From contig OW203763.1 of assembly GCA_934045905.1 (NCBI GenBank), forward strand, positions 35,368,527 through 35,432,526: 64,000 nt of DNA, read 5' to 3'. The stretch is from Leuctra nigra. Its lineage: Eukaryota > Arthropoda > Insecta > Plecoptera > Leuctridae. This document shows positions 34,114 through 47,201 of the stretch, in pieces (the first letter of the stretch is position 1; every line of letters starts with the position of its first letter). The notes below the pieces were generated by a model. It saw nothing but the letters and a program-made list of their open reading frames with translations. It did not search any database and had not been told where the DNA came from. A program made the position numbers and the translations under genes.

Positions 34114-35318
34114 CAGTGTTGGGTCAGATACGTTTTTTTTGTATCTAGATACAAAAAATGCAGATACAACAGATGCAGGTGGATATTTGTATCTAGATAC
34201 AGATATAGATACAAATTATAAATCGTATCTAGATACAGATACAAAATACAAATATATGAATCTAGATACAACTGTAGATACATAGATACATTTTCAAGGC
34301 AGTGTTAGGACAATGACATTTTATATTTTCCATATAAAAGATACCAATTAGAATATTATAAATAGAGATTTAATTCGCTGAACTAAAAACAATTGAATTC
34401 AAAATTTTGTTCAAAAACCGTTTTCCAATTTTTTCAACTATACCTATTTAAGTATAAAAGATTCTTTAATTGTCTTTTAGTTTGCAACTCGCAGTCCAAA
34501 AGTGAGGTTTTAATTTTAAGTTATTAGAGAATTAGCAAAGCTTTAACATGGTAGGTATAGTAAAATCATTTTGAATTTATTTTCTAACTTTTAAAATAGC
34601 ACACGTTGGAATTGTTTAAAAATTTTCCCTTAAGAACGTCCGTATATCTACATGAAAAATGTTTTTTGTTCAAATCTATCGGTACAAAAAATTAGAACTT
34701 CATTAGCTTAAAAATGTCTCGATTTTACTTGGCTACCATAACTTAACATAGGGGAGAAAACTCAAATTATCTCAGAAACAAGACACGAGAAGTGTATAAT
34801 TTTTTCAGGGATTGTGTATGGTTATGAATATCAATAAGCACACAGAAAATTATGAAGATCTGAGACTATGACTCAATCGCTCCAGCCACCTTATGAACAA
34901 CAGCAATAATGTCCATTATTTTGTAATGTCTTCTGAACTGAGCATCAAATGAGTACCTACCTACTACTTACTGATAATTTACTAATTGAACAGCATACGA
35001 TATTGATTATGTTTACCTAATTAGTTTGTAAATTCTTCTGAACTGAACAGCAAATGGGTACTGATAATAATTATCAACCGAAAGTATGACACTGATAATT
35101 AGTTTTGTAAATTCTTCTGCACTGAACTGAAAAGCAAATGAGAAATGTTAAGAATTTTTGAAAGAAATGTATCTACGCATCTAAATACAAAGATACAGTC
35201 ATATTTGTATCTAGATACAGATACAGATACATGAAAATAATTGTATCTAGATATAGATATAGATACACAAAACGTATCTAGATACTGTATCTAGATATCT
35301 AGATGCGTCCCAACACTG
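34114..35318. mobile_element. hAT-type element, 1.2 kb, with (GTATCTAGATAC)-rich ends
   Basis: Ends CAGTGTTGGG and CCCAACACTG. Exact 8-bp duplication ATTACAAG at 34106-34113 and 35319-35326. The first and last 150-200 bp are packed with TATCTAGATAC and AGATACAGATAC motifs. The middle (34470-34895) is a copy of the R450 repeat. No transposase frame. Confidence 0.88.
34470..34895 (+). repeat. R450 repeat, copy B
   Basis: Shares AAAATAGCACACGTTGG, CGTCCGTATATCTAC, TTGGCTACCATAA, AGACACGAGAAGTG and GCCACCTTA with copies A (18600) and C (38050-37575). It lies inside the hAT-type element at 34114-35318. Confidence 0.7.
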
Positions 35319-35464
35319 ATTACAAGTGTAAAACTATATGTGTTCTTATGTTAGGCACAAAAAAATCTAAATTCAAATTATATACATTGTAAAATAGGTT
35401 CAAATTAATGAACAGAACTGGAATGATTAATGAAGTCACAACTTAAACAAGTAGACATGACCCC

Positions 35465-36958
35465 AAGGCTATACTCATAACATACATTACGATCAATATT
35501 AACACGAACTAACACTGCTACTACCATCTCCTGTATGCCTGATCCATTGCAACCTAGTGCAATAACAACGCCAAACTACGTCATACACGATCGAAATGAA
35601 CATGAATTACCACTGCTTCTACCATCTCCTGTATGCCTGATCCATTGCAACCTGGTGCAATAACAAGGCTAAACTACGTCATACACGATCGATATTAACA
35701 TGAATGACCACTGCTACAACCATCTCCTGTATGCCTGATCCATTACAACCTGGTGCAATAACAAGGCTTAACTACGTCATACACGATCGATATGAACATG
35801 AATGACCACTGCTTCTACCATCTCCTGTATGCCTGATCCATTACAACCTGGTGCAATAACAACGCCAAACTACGTCATACACGATCGATATGAACATAAA
35901 TTACCACTGCTACTACCATCTCCTGTATGCCTGATCCATTACAACCTGGTGCAATAACAACGCCAAACTACGTCATACACGATCGATATGAACATGAATT
36001 ACCACTGCTTCTACCATCTCCTGTATGCCTGATCCATTGCAACCTGGTGCAATAACAAGGCTAAACTACGTCATACACGATCGATATTAACATGAATGAC
36101 CACTGCTACTACCATCTCCTGTATGCCTGATCCATTACAACCTGGTGCAATAACAAGGCTTAACTACGTCATACACGATCGATATGAACATGAATGACCA
36201 CTGCTTCTACCATCTCCTGTATGCCTGATCCATTGCAACCTGGTGCAATAACAACGCCAAACTACGTCATACACGATCGATATGAACATGAATGACCACT
36301 GCTACTACCATCTCCTGTATGCCTGATCCATTGCAACCTTGTGCAATAACAAGGCTAAACTACGTCATACACGATCGATATGAACATGAATGACCACTGC
36401 TACTACCATCTCCTGTATGCCTGATCCATTACAACCTAGTGCAATAACAAGGCTAAACTACGTCATATACGATCGATATTAACATGAATGACCACTGCTT
36501 CTACCATCTCCTGTATGCCTGACCCATTGCAACCTGGTGCAATAACAAGGCTAAACTACGTCATACATGATCGATATGAACATGAATGACCACTGCTTCT
36601 ACCATCTCCTGTATGCCTGATCCATTGCAACCTGGTGCAATAACAAGGCTAAACTACGTCATACACGATCGATATGAACATGAATGACCACTGCTACTAC
36701 CATCTCCTGTATGCTGGATCCATTACAACCTAGTGCAATAACAAGGCTTAACTACGTCATACATGATCGATATGAACATGAATGACCACTGCTTCTACCA
36801 TCTCCTGTATGCCTGACCCATTGCAACCTGGTGCAATAACAAGGCTTAACTACGTCATACACGATCAATATTAACACGAACTAACACTGCTACTACCATC
36901 TCCTGTATGCCTGACCCATTGCAACCTGGTGCAATAACAAGGCTTAACTACGTCATAC
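35465..36958 (+). repeat. 98-bp satellite, first block of about 15 copies
   Basis: The unit reads CATGAATGACCACTGCTTCT, ACCATCTCCTGTATGCCTGA, TCCATTGCAACCTGGTGCAA, TAACAAGGCTAAACTACGTC and ATACACGATCGATATGAA. Variation is confined to a few positions (AACGCC/AAGGCT, TATTAA/TATGAA, CTTCT/CTACT), with variants recurring in patterns that suggest multi-unit duplications. Each unit holds TACGTCA, a CRE-like half site. Confidence 0.95.
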
Positions 36959-38184
36959 CAGGGGCGGATCTAGCCTCTTGTCATGGAGGGGGCGATTTTG
37001 GAAAATATGAAGGGGGTCTAGGGGTATCCCCAGCCACAGGCGTCCGCTGAATTTTTGCCAGGGGGTGAGGATAATGCAAGGAAAACAATTGTCCCACGGG
37101 CCAAGGGGGGTGTGGGGGGCGTGCCCCCCACCCTGCCCCGCAGGGCGTTTTTTGGATTTTGGACGCTTTGAAATCCAATTTTGAGACGTTATGAGGTGTA
37201 TTTTGTTGAACAATTCATTATTTTATTTTTTAAGCTTGGACACTTTAGGGTAGTGCCCCCACCTTGCCCCGCAGGGTATTTTTTGGTTTGTTGACACTTC
37301 GAAATTAATTTTCTGAGTTTTTTGTTTATACGTAAATAACACCACCAAATTTTTATGCTATCCTGACATCCTTGACCCCCAGTCACCCCTGTGGACGTCC
37401 ATGCTCTCATCCACCAAATGCCTATCGCTAAAGGCGATTTTTTTCCGAAATATTGAAGAAAACATTTAGTTTTAAGGCACTTTTAGAGCAAAGATTAAAC
37501 CTTGCCAATAAATAAACCATGATTACGATATTTTTGTAAATTTGACGAAATGAAAAATCAACCTGCTAATCTTAAGGTGGCTCATCCAATCGGGCATAGT
37601 CTCAGATTTTCATAATTTTTTGTCTACTTATTGATAATCATGCCATACACAATCATTGAAAAAATTAAACACTTCTCGTGTCTAGTTTCTGAGATAAATT
37701 GAGTTTTCTTCCCCATGTTATCTTATGGCAGCCAAGTAGAATCGTGTCACATTTAGGCTAATAATGAAGATCTAATTTTTATGAAGTCCCAACTTTGATC
37801 AAAAAACTTTTTTTCTGGTAGATATATGGATATTCTATTAGGGAAAAAATTCAAAACAATACCAACGTGTGCTTTTTTAGAAGTTATAAACGAAAAACGC
37901 AATAGTTTTCCTATACCTTCTGTGTTAAAGTTTTGTTCATTCTCGGAAGGCAATAATTTGAAACCTCGCTGTAAGACAGGAGCTGCAAGTTAAATTACAT
38001 TTTATGGTTTGTTTATACTTAAATATAGTTGAAATGTTGGAAAAAGTAATTCGTGATGGTAATTTCAAAAAATAAATATTTTGGAATGTTCGATCGGTTG
38101 AGCCACGTTAATAGAAGGTGGAGGAGGAATCATGGGGGGGGGGGGGGCGATCGCCCCTTCCGCCCCTCCCTGGATCCGCCCCTG
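36959..38184. mobile_element. hAT-type element, 1.23 kb, inserted in the satellite
   Basis: Ends CAGGGGCGGATC at both sides in inverted orientation. Exact 8-bp duplication CGTCATAC, part of the satellite unit, at 36951-36958 and 38185-38192. The interior has GCCCCGCAGGG motifs, a segment (37034-37402) resembling the 33387 family, an inverted R450 copy at 37575-38050, and a G run near the right end. Confidence 0.9.
37575..38050 (-). repeat. R450 repeat, copy C
   Basis: On the minus strand it carries CAGCGAGGTTTCAA, AAAGCACACGTTGG, AATATCCATATATCTACC, TTGGCTGCCATAAG, AGACACGAGAAGTG and GCCACCTTA. It lies inside the hAT-type element at 36959-38184. Confidence 0.75.
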
Positions 38185-39278
38185 CGTCATACACGATCGA
38201 TATGAACATGAATGACCACTGCTTCTACCATCTCCTGTATGCCTGATCCATTGCAACCTAGTGCAATAACAAGGCTAAACTACGTCATACACGATCGATA
38301 TGAACATGAATGACCACTGCTTCTACCATCTCCTGTATGCCTGACCCATTGCAACCTGGTGCAATAACAAGGCTAAACTACGTCATACACGATCGATATG
38401 AACATGAATTACCACTGCTACTACCATCTCCTGTATGCCTGATCCATTACAACCTGGTGCAATAACAAGGCTAAACTACGTCATATACGATCAATATTAA
38501 CACGAACTAACACTGCTACTACCATCTCCTGTATGCCTGATCCATTGCAACCTAGTGCAATAACAACGCCAAACTACGTCATACACGATCGATATGAACA
38601 TGAATGACCACTGCTTCTACCATCTCCTGTATGCCTGACCTATTGCAACCTGGTGCAATAACAAGGCTTAACTACGTCATATACGATCGATATTAACATG
38701 AATGACCACTGCTTCTACCATCTCCTGTATGCCTGATCCATTACAACCTTTTGCAATAACAAGGCTAAACTACGTCATACACGATCGATATGAACATGAA
38801 TGACCACTGCTTCTACCATCTCCTGTATGCCTGATCCATTGCAACCTAGTGCAATAACAACGCCAAACTACGTCATATACGATCGATATTAACATGAATG
38901 ACCACTGCTTCTACCATCTCCTGTATGCCTGATCCATTGCAACCTAGTGCAATAACAACGCCAAACTACGTAATACACGATCGATATGAACATGAATGAC
39001 CACTGCTACTACCATCTCCTGTATGCCTGATCCATTGCAACCTAGTGCAATAACAAGGCTAAACTACGTCATATACGATCGATATTAACATGAATGACCA
39101 CTGCTTCTACCATCTCCTGTATGCCTGATCCATTACAACCTAGTCGAATAACAAGGCTAAACTACGTCATACATGATCGATATGAACATGAATGACCACT
39201 GCTACTACCATCTCCTGTATGCCTGGTTTATTACGATCTTGGGCAATAACAATGTGCGACCGATATTATGATGACATG
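38185..39278 (+). repeat. 98-bp satellite, second block of about 11 copies
   Basis: Continues the array beyond the inserted transposon. The last unit decays after 39220 (TTTATTACGATCTTGGGC). A residual piece (CACTGTGCTTCT, TATCCTGTAAGCCTGAT) is found at 40091-40135, beyond a second transposon. Confidence 0.93.
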
Positions 39279-40082
39279 CAGAGATGGGCAATGATACTTG
39301 AAAAAAGTTTCTAGATGGAAGATATAAGATAGTCTCAACTTTAGTATCTAAGATACAAGATGAAAGATGTTTTAGAAAATGTGAAAAGATAGAAGATAAA
39401 AGATAGTTCATTTATGAAAGATACAAGATACAAGATAAAAGATACTTTGATTTTTTTTTATTAATTCATCGTAGATTATGAATGAGCAAAATTATAGAAA
39501 ATCAATAGCGACTGTAAATATTATATGATTTGCCTCAACATAAAAAGATCTAAATTAAATAATTTCTTAAACAGAATAGTAGATATGTATAACCGGTGGA
39601 TGGGGGCAAATAATACGAGGTTTATTACGAATACGATCAATCGCCAAAAACTGTACTACCTATATGAAAATAATTTTTAACAATTTTATGAACAAATGAA
39701 ACCGGAAACCGAAGTGTCTGGTTTTGAAAGTTGCTTGTTTTAGAAGTCATCTCCTGTCTTGTGTTCACATTTATTGCTGTTGCATTCAAGTCATAAATAA
39801 TGGACAGATAATATTTAGCTTCTACACAGAAATCAAAGAGGGAAAAGTAGTACGTAGTGTGACACGGTGTGACATTTTAAAAATAGAAAAAAATCAAATA
39901 TAGGAAAAAAGTATCTTCTATCTTTTTGGAGAAAAAAGATGGAAGATACTAACATAAATAGTATCTAGATGGAAGATGAAAGATAGTCACCACAAATGTA
40001 TCTAGATAGAAGATAGAAGATACTATCTTCTATCTTAAGATAGTATCTAAGATACATCCATCTAAGAAAGTGCCCATCTCTG
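39279..40082. mobile_element. hAT-type element, 804 bp, AAGATA-rich ends
   Basis: Ends CAGAGATGGGCA and TGCCCATCTCTG. Exact 8-bp duplication ATGACATG at 39271-39278 and 40083-40090. Both ends are filled with AGATAGAAGATA/GTATCTAGATGG motifs. It split the last decayed satellite unit. Non-coding. Confidence 0.88.
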
Positions 40083-40262
40083 ATGACATGAACACTGTGC
40101 TTCTCTTCTTCTATATCCTGTAAGCCTGATAGTCACTACATATGACGTAATATAATTCACGAATGCGTTTTTTTGCGTCGTCAGTTGCTGCAAGCTGCGT
40201 TTTCGTGTACTCGACCTTCTAGTCCAGTCAAATGAGAGTTTTACCCAGAACAAACTGCAACA

Positions 40263-40632
40263 TTGGTTTCTTGATCATTCTCTTCAGAAAAGTGTTCTCT
40301 ACAACATGTCCAAATTAAGTTTATTCCTCATGTTAATTCCATTTTGCCAAAAATATGTTTTTTCATGGAGCTCCGATTTTGACGGAACTTGACAGAATAA
40401 TTCACCATCCTAAATGAACACTAGCTCTCTGAGCGATTTCCTCTCATTCTCGTTTCGGACATATCGACCTCGCAATATTACGTCAAATTACACTCAAAGT
40501 GACCTTAATCGTCGAAAACTGACTAAAATTTGACTTTTCGATGGGCCATATTTACTAAACGATGAGATTCAGAGGAAAACGTTCAGAGAACTATTTGTGT
40601 CCATTTAGGATGGTGAACATTTTCGTGAGTTA
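40263..40632. mobile_element. Palindromic MITE family, copy 2 (truncated)
   Basis: Matches the left arm and half of the right arm of 15637-16212: TTCTCTTCAGAAAA, CTCCGATTTTGACG, TTCACCATCCTAAATGAAC, AATTACACTCAA, TTTGACTTTTCGAT and ACGATGAGATT. The right end is missing. Confidence 0.7.
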
Positions 40633-41206
40633 TGTTTCAAGGAGACAGCACGATGTCAGGTGGCTACCCGACCCGATGTCAGTATATAGCTCAACATTTT
40701 CGTCGAATAATTATAAATTCCAATAATTTTCGCACTATTCATTATGTCACTACCACGCGGATTGATATAGGGAAAACAAAAAGATAAATTATATTCTTAA
40801 ACAGCAATTGAATTGAGAAGTATAATATCATAATAAATTTAGTACATTTGCTTAAAAGGCTGCAACAACATCTTAAATATGATGAAATCTAACGAAATGC
40901 ATTTTATGAGTAATCAATAAATAATATTATAATTAAATTATCTTATAACTAAATTTACATTCACCTAGAATAGGTCACAAATATGACCGAGTTGTCATAG
41001 ATTGTATAAGAAAGTGGAAGAGCATTTGGGCATAGAGGAAAAAAAACTTATGTCACAAGTTGATTGTCATAGAAACCGAACGTGCTAATAGAGGAATTGA
41101 GTCCCTTGTTTATAATAATGGTTCTTGTGGAATGAAATTAATATGTAACTTAGATATAATTATATCCAATATTAAATTACATAGTACGTTTCGAAAGTCG
41201 AATACA
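40633..41206. other. Unassigned sequence beyond the minus-strand EF-hand gene
   Basis: AT-rich. It should contain the 3' end of the minus-strand EF-hand gene, but no clear AATAAA was found close to the point (about 41206) where similarity to the other copy stops. Confidence 0.3.
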
Positions 41207-41264
41207 ACTTGAACAGAGCAACAAATCCAACACCCGTGATCCAGACTGAGACTGATGTGACTGA

Positions 41265-43566
41265 TTACTGAGCAGGATCAATCTCATCAGCAGTAAGATA
41301 CTGATCCTTGTTAACATCAAGTGCTTCAAACTCCGAATACACTTCACGTTTACTGCGAGTGGCCGTGGACTCCAACGATGTGGAGCCTGACAAATAGGCA
41401 TGAGCTTCCTCGTAGCTGAGTCGGCCATCTTTGTCAAGGTCAGCTCTGCGCACGATTCTGCTCGCGCCGCTTTCAAAGCGATTCAACATGGCGTCGACAC
41501 TACGACGGTTACGATAATGATGATGGTGGCGATATCCGCAGCGATGGTATTCGGAAGTTCGGTCGCAGCCACAGGAGAATACGTTGCAGTTATTGTATCC
41601 GCAACATCTGGGTCGAGTGCACTCAATGCTGTATCTACGATTACCTGAAACATTCCATTGAAAAGTACAGTTTTAGCACAAATATTTCAAGACTCGATGC
41701 GTATTGTGATACGATTTTCAGGATAAAATTGATTTCGTAAATTTATGGACTTATGCACATTTTTGAATCGCTGATTCAATACATACCGATGATTAATACA
41801 GTTATATATTCTTGATCAAATTTTGACTTTTTCTCTTAGATAAAAATGATCTTAAAACCGCAACCACTACAGTGCTTGTAAATCTACTTACATCTTGTTC
41901 TGAGATCACAGCATTCCGCATCAACTGGAATAAAAATAAGTAAAATGGATGTGAGATAGAATGTTCACATGAATGAAAATACTAACATTATGCTACTTAT
42001 GTAACGTAAATGACAATTAGGCTGAGAATATTAGATTCAAATCAGATAATATAGATCTGCAAAAATATATTGGATATGGAATAGGATATGGAATATGGAA
42101 CGGAATTCTTGTCAGACCTGGCCATAAGAGTATAGCTATATCGTTAGTCCACGTAATTCAAGTCAGTGGATGTGACCAGCTCCATGATGTGACTTAGGTT
42201 TACAAGTCAATGGGAAAAGACTAATTGTCAAATGTATTTTAGATGGTGATTATTTTATTTCCGTAAAGAAATATAATATTTTATAAAATAATTGATATTA
42301 TTTAAATTATGTAATGCATACATAATACAGTACCTCTTCAATTTTCGTTTAAGTACCTACTTTCTCATTAAAACTGGCGAATGCAGGCTATATTTTTCAT
42401 GTCTAGTACCTAATTGTCGATTGATTATCTCTTTATTTTTAGAAAGTAGGTATAATACAACAGTTCTTCAGAAAAAAATAATAGATTTGAAGTGAACGCA
42501 ATCTTTTTAATGTGTATTTGTTATTATCTGTACTGCAGAAGATAATGGTACCTAATTTTTTCTCTTCCGACAATGCTACGAGAAATTGTAAGATATAAAG
42601 TACCTATAATCAACGAGATATTCAATATATTATATTCTATGTTTTGTATTTGCATTTGTTATAGTTTAAGCCTACATTTCAGGAATTATTTAACAAGGGC
42701 TAACGGTGAAAGCATTTTAATCTCAGTCCAGATCCAATATTATTTGTAATTATAATCATCTCACAGATCTAACCAGCTGGACCATCTTATGAGATCGTTT
42801 CAAACTCACCACTGTGATGCTCCCAAGCGACCATCACCAGCACCAGCATTAGCACAACATGTCTGAAAGCCATCGTAGATGTACTGAAAGTAGCTGGAAC
42901 AAACATAAACACACCATGTAGTTTCACTCAAACGCCTTTTCAATTAGTTTGTACGTGTACTACCTCATATTTAAAGTAGCATCTAATTATTTCTGGATCT
43001 GGGAGTTATGACAAACTTTTTGAATGGGATTTGCACAAGGAAAAGTATGTATCATTGCCCAAGCTAATAACAACAGGCTTGTTTATATTAGCCTTCTATT
43101 TAATTAATCTTATTTAAAGAGAGTTTATTTTACTTCAATAACATTAGTTTAAGAAATGTGTACTCGCATGGGGTGCTACAGCAGACTCGTTTATTTACAA
43201 AAATTATAAAAAAATAGAGGAGAATTTTTAATATTACAATTCCCCCTAAAAATAACATGAAAATCTAATAATTAAAGACATTCAATCTATCAATTATATT
43301 TTTTTATAATAATACATGTTTGTATAATTATATTTATTAAAATGTTGTTATTCTATGAAAATTTATCAACATCAATAGATCAGTAGAAAAAATTGAATGC
43401 CCCACCACAGTTGCAATTCCCAGAAGAGCAGCCAAACCAAGTGTTTGTTACGAGTTGCTGAATAATTGAATGTAACATATAATTATTTCTGTCAATAACT
43501 ACTTATCATTAAAAAGTATTTTTCTTACCTTCTTGAATATCTCTAGAAGAAGTTTCACAGATGACT
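41265..43566 (-). CDS. Secreted Cys-rich EF-hand protein, minus-strand copy
   Basis: Four exons on the minus strand: 43566-43529 (leader), 42893-42810 (ATG at 42873), 41924-41892 and 41644 to the stop at 41265. Every junction is GT-AG and in the same place as in the plus-strand copy. The chain has 158 residues. Residues 1-21 are a signal peptide (MAFRHVVLMLVLVMVAWEHH). Residues 22-76 hold ten cysteines (CC, RC, EC, RCC, NC, SCGC, RC) and an HHHH run. Two EF-hands follow: loop 101-112 (DLDKDGRLSYEE, canonical) and loop 142-153 (DVNKDQYLTADE, Gln where Gly is usual). RNRR (77-80) and RSKR (129-132) are furin-type sites. It is likely a secreted calcium-binding protein. Sap-feeding hemipterans are known to secrete salivary EF-hand proteins, but assigning this one to saliva is speculation. 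It differs from its partner at only a few residues (FRHVVLM; LRTR). Confidence 0.85.
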
Positions 43567-43602
43567 GACAATTATACCAAGCTCTGATGCTCGCTTTATA
43601 TA
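43566..43602 (-). promoter_or_regulatory. TATA box and initiator, minus-strand EF-hand gene
   Basis: TATATAAAG at 43602-43594 and an arthropod initiator TCAGTC with its A at 43566, 36 bases apart. The same pair is at 47202-47237, and the upstream 150 bp (including ATTTCGATATCATCACGTTG) is conserved between the copies. Confidence 0.75.
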
Positions 43603-44533
43603 CTACATTTAACGTGTCGTGGACGATGTGATGTGGTTGAATGTTGATATTGTGACACAATAAGACAAAGCGAGTGCAGTAATGCACATAATATCACGTA
43701 TAATTGATAGATACAACGTGATGATATCGAAATAAAGTACATAACTCTTGAATCGAAATTACGATTCAAAACCTTGTTAAAATCATAAATGTTCATTACT
43801 GAGAAAAAACCAATTGTTATTCTAGTTTTATGCAATTCAAATTTCACAGAATCTACGTTAATTTTGAGATGGTGTAATAACATATTTTTATCTATTTATT
43901 TTATTTCTCGCACTTGCATACAAAGTTTTGAAACTTTCAATATTCGTTCGTTATCGTATCATCCTCAATAAAATCGAAGCATTGTGGTCTATGAACAAAT
44001 TCTGAGATATTCACAATAGGGAATTATCCTCTAAATTAAATTTCAAATAATTGTATTATTATGGTAGGGGAGCCGTTGCTGAATACAGATTAATTTGGTT
44101 GTAGGTTCAATAGTTCTCTCGGAATTGATTTACAAAGTTTGATATTTTTCTTCTAACTTTAAAACAGGAAAATTGATATTTACGTCATAACTCATATGTT
44201 GCCTAACACATTGTTGTGGACTTAGAAATGACATCAACCCAGATTCTCATTACATGCCGTTTTTTCCCACCAAAATGTCCCATGCCATTAGAAATTTATT
44301 TTTATTAATGAAAATGTTCTATTTCTCAATGATAAGAGTGTTTGTGATTATTATTTGTGTTGTTATTTACGAATTTACCTGAATAAAATTAGATGAGACT
44401 TCCATGAAGTTTCACTATTGTCCTATACTTTAACATTGGAAGGGGCATAAAAGGGGTAGTTAATTTTTCCCCTCAATTTAAACTATGTTCGCAAATTGAG
44501 ACTTTTACCAAAACCAAAATGAAGGTATAGAAC
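43603..44533. other. Shared promoter arm of the EF-hand pair
   Basis: 43603-43780 is homologous, inverted, to 47040-47201. Beyond that the region to 44533 shows nothing recognisable. Confidence 0.45.
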
Positions 44534-45342
44534 TAGGGATGGAGCGAACCTGGATTTTGATATCGACTATCGATATCATTTATATATCGATATCGCGATA
44601 TATCGATATATTGAAATATTGAAATATCGAAATATCGATATATTGAAGTATCGATATATTGAAGTATCGATATATTGAAATATCGATATATTGAAATATT
44701 GAAATATCGAAATATCGATATATTGAAATATCGAAATATCGAAATATTGAAATATCGAAATATCGATATATTGAAATATCGAAATATTGATATATGACAA
44801 TATTATATTTCTATGTAGGTATGGAAATATTGATATATCGCATAAATGCCTTAAATTGCTCCTAAAACTGATAGGAAATTCAAAAGAAAATTTAAATAGA
44901 AATAACACAGCCGTTCCAAAATATAGGGTCACCGGCCAGATAAGAAAGAAATGTGAATAATCTGAGAAATTGTCCTAAAATCTGATAAAAGCTGCACTGC
45001 AAATATGAATTATTTTGCCATTGTAGGTATAAACTTCAATTAAGAATATAGTTGTATCATACGGTAACGCTTCGATATATCGATATTTCAATAGATCGAT
45101 ATTTCAATATTTCGATATTTCGATATTTCAATATTTTAATATTTCAATATATCGATATTTCAATATTTCGATATTTCGATATTTCAATATTTCAATACTT
45201 CAATATTTCAATATATCGATATTTCAATATTTCGATATATCGATATTTCAATATATCGATATTCAATATATTCAGGTATCGATATTTCGATATTTTTTTG
45301 ATCTCGATATATATCGATATATCGATATTTTATCCATCCCTA
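44534..45342. mobile_element. hAT-type element, 809 bp, (ATCGATATTTCAAT)-rich ends
   Basis: Ends TAGGGATGGA and TCCATCCCTA (inner bases differ slightly). Exact 8-bp duplication TATAGAAC at 44526-44533 and 45343-45350. About 240 bp inside each end consists of alternating TCGATATAT and TTGAAATAT motifs on one side and their complements on the other, so the element is a large imperfect hairpin. Open frames rich in YFNISI are by-products. Confidence 0.9.
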
Positions 45343-46107
45343 TATAGAACTCGTATTGAGGAACAAAATTTCGTCATGAAAATGTAACTTAGCTAAACTA
45401 TTTACAAATATGTTCATCATATTAGTACATTCCCATAAGAGCATTACAAATATCTTGTTCAAAGATAAAACATTGACTGCCATTATTAATTCATTTTTAT
45501 AACTAACATCCCTAAAATTAACATTAATTATATCCACAAGGCTTTGCAAAATGCAAATTTCAATATTTCATCGAAATCATCGAGCTCCCTTAACATGATT
45601 ATGTTTTCTTTTCATATAAAGCCTGCGAATGCCCATTATTCTAAGCAGTTTTAATCAAAAAATTATAATTCTTAAATACGCCACGAAGCGAATATTCTGC
45701 CGGTTATTCCTCAGTCTAGCAGACTCATAGTGTATAAATAATATCTACATCAAGGTGACAAAGAAAGTATAGGTGTTGACTGTTGCATGTTTCGGTGCTC
45801 GTTCATCAACGAGTTACACTGAGCGTTTTTCTAGTTTAGTACATCATTAAGATATACAACATTATGAAGAAATCAACATTAAACAGCAAATTAAAAACAA
45901 TTCATAGTTAAGTGAAGGCACTACATCTATTCGGATTCTTTAGGATTATATTTAAAAACTGCATCTCTATTGCGGATAATTGCTAGTTGCTAGTGGCTAC
46001 TGTTGACTGGGTTGTGGAGACCCGTGAAGTAACACCGTCCCTCAGATGGGACGTTAATCCGTTGGTCCCCTTTGTATCTTTCGTCAGCAGTAGGCTACAT
46101 GCGGGTC
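45343..46107. other. Unassigned; possible retroelement tail at 45960-46105
   Basis: 45990-46075 (GACTGGGTTGTGGAGACCCG, CCCTCAGATGGGACGTTAAT, CGTTGGTCCCC) has the look of a dispersed non-LTR tail, but only one copy is in the window. The rest is plain AT-rich DNA. Confidence 0.25.
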
Positions 46108-46477
46108 GCGAGAATTGAATTGCAGTTAAGTTCGTTTATGGAGTTATTTTTCAGCCAAGAAGTAAGGGTGGTAAAACGTCACTCACAATCATGACGTCGA
46201 TCTTGCTGAGCTGAAAAGTTGTTATGAAATGTCATTGTCTTTGCTCAGCTGTTTAATTTGAATTATGAAATGCCATTGCCTTCTTTTTCAATTTTCTTTC
46301 AATTGATGTTACATGAAGATAATGTATATTTAAATAATTGAAATAGAGTTAAGCAAAAGCGAAATAAGTGACCTAGAGGTGTGGAAGCATTTTACATTCA
46401 ATTAAGTATGATAGCGGTCGACTGCACTCGTTTCTCATTGGTTAATTTTTAACCCCATTTACGAACTTAACTGTTAC
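46108..46477. mobile_element. MULE-like MITE, partial copy
   Basis: Shares GCGAGAATTGAATTGCAG, AAGTAAGGGTGGTAAAACG, CACTCACAATCATGACGTCG and GATAGCGGTCGACTGCACTC with 28832-29479, with a large internal difference and an incomplete right end. Confidence 0.65.
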
Positions 46478-47036
46478 TAACTAATTGTTACTAATTGTTA
46501 GTTGTTACTAACTAACTTAACTAATTTACGAACTATTACTTTCTCACTAGTGGAGCCGCGGCTCTGTTGCGAATATAGTATAAATTTTAATCAATCGGAG
46601 TATTTTGTAAAAATTTCAGCCAGCAATAGTACCATTAATATAGTCTTCACATGTGTGCAAAATTTCAGTTCGATTGGAGAAAAATAAAAAAAAAATTAGG
46701 GGCAACCATTAGCAAAGCAGGTCCGGGGCGCATAACACCTGGAGTTTGTTTAATACCTACGTCAATTCCAAGTATTTTGTTACGTTTGAGATATGTTATT
46801 CTTTTAAACGTCCTAATGTTTAAGTGAAGCTGTGATTTCGAGACCCCCCCCCCCCCTTTGCTGAATACTCATTTAACTAAACATAAGAAGATTTTAAAAT
46901 TTATAATGATATAGTAAAGAAAAACATAATCAATTTTTTCTCAGTAAACCATTAAAACAGATCCACCTTTACCAATGTCTAACTTATAGAATTGTAATTA
47001 AATTTTTTAGCTCCCGAAATGCACATCTACAATTTT
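46478..47036. other. Unassigned repeats
   Basis: Contains GTCCGGGGCGCATAA (as at 7449 and 11320) and a C run at 46846. No gene. Confidence 0.3.
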
Positions 47037-47201
47037 GACAAAGTATTGCATTTGAACATACGATGCAAGAGTTCTGTCCTTAATTTCGATATCATCACGT
47101 TGCATCTATCAATTTTACGTGACATTATGTGCATAATATTGCTCTCGCTATGTCTTATGTTTCACAACATCAACCATTCTTCTGTGACACGTTGATTGAG
47201 G

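Noticed and set aside
35465..39278. CRISPR-like regular array
   Set aside because: Units are contiguous 98-bp tandem copies with no unique spacers, in eukaryotic DNA. The same applies to the 36-, 62- and 158-bp arrays.
41400..41648. 82-codon plus-strand frame antisense to the EF-hand exon (and its twin at 49201-49449)
   Set aside because: A shadow frame of the conserved coding exon on the other strand; identical in both copies only because the DNA is identical.
44576..45387. Frames of 111-118 codons rich in Ile/Ser/Tyr
   Set aside because: They translate the TCGATATTTCAAT arrays at the ends of a hAT-type element.
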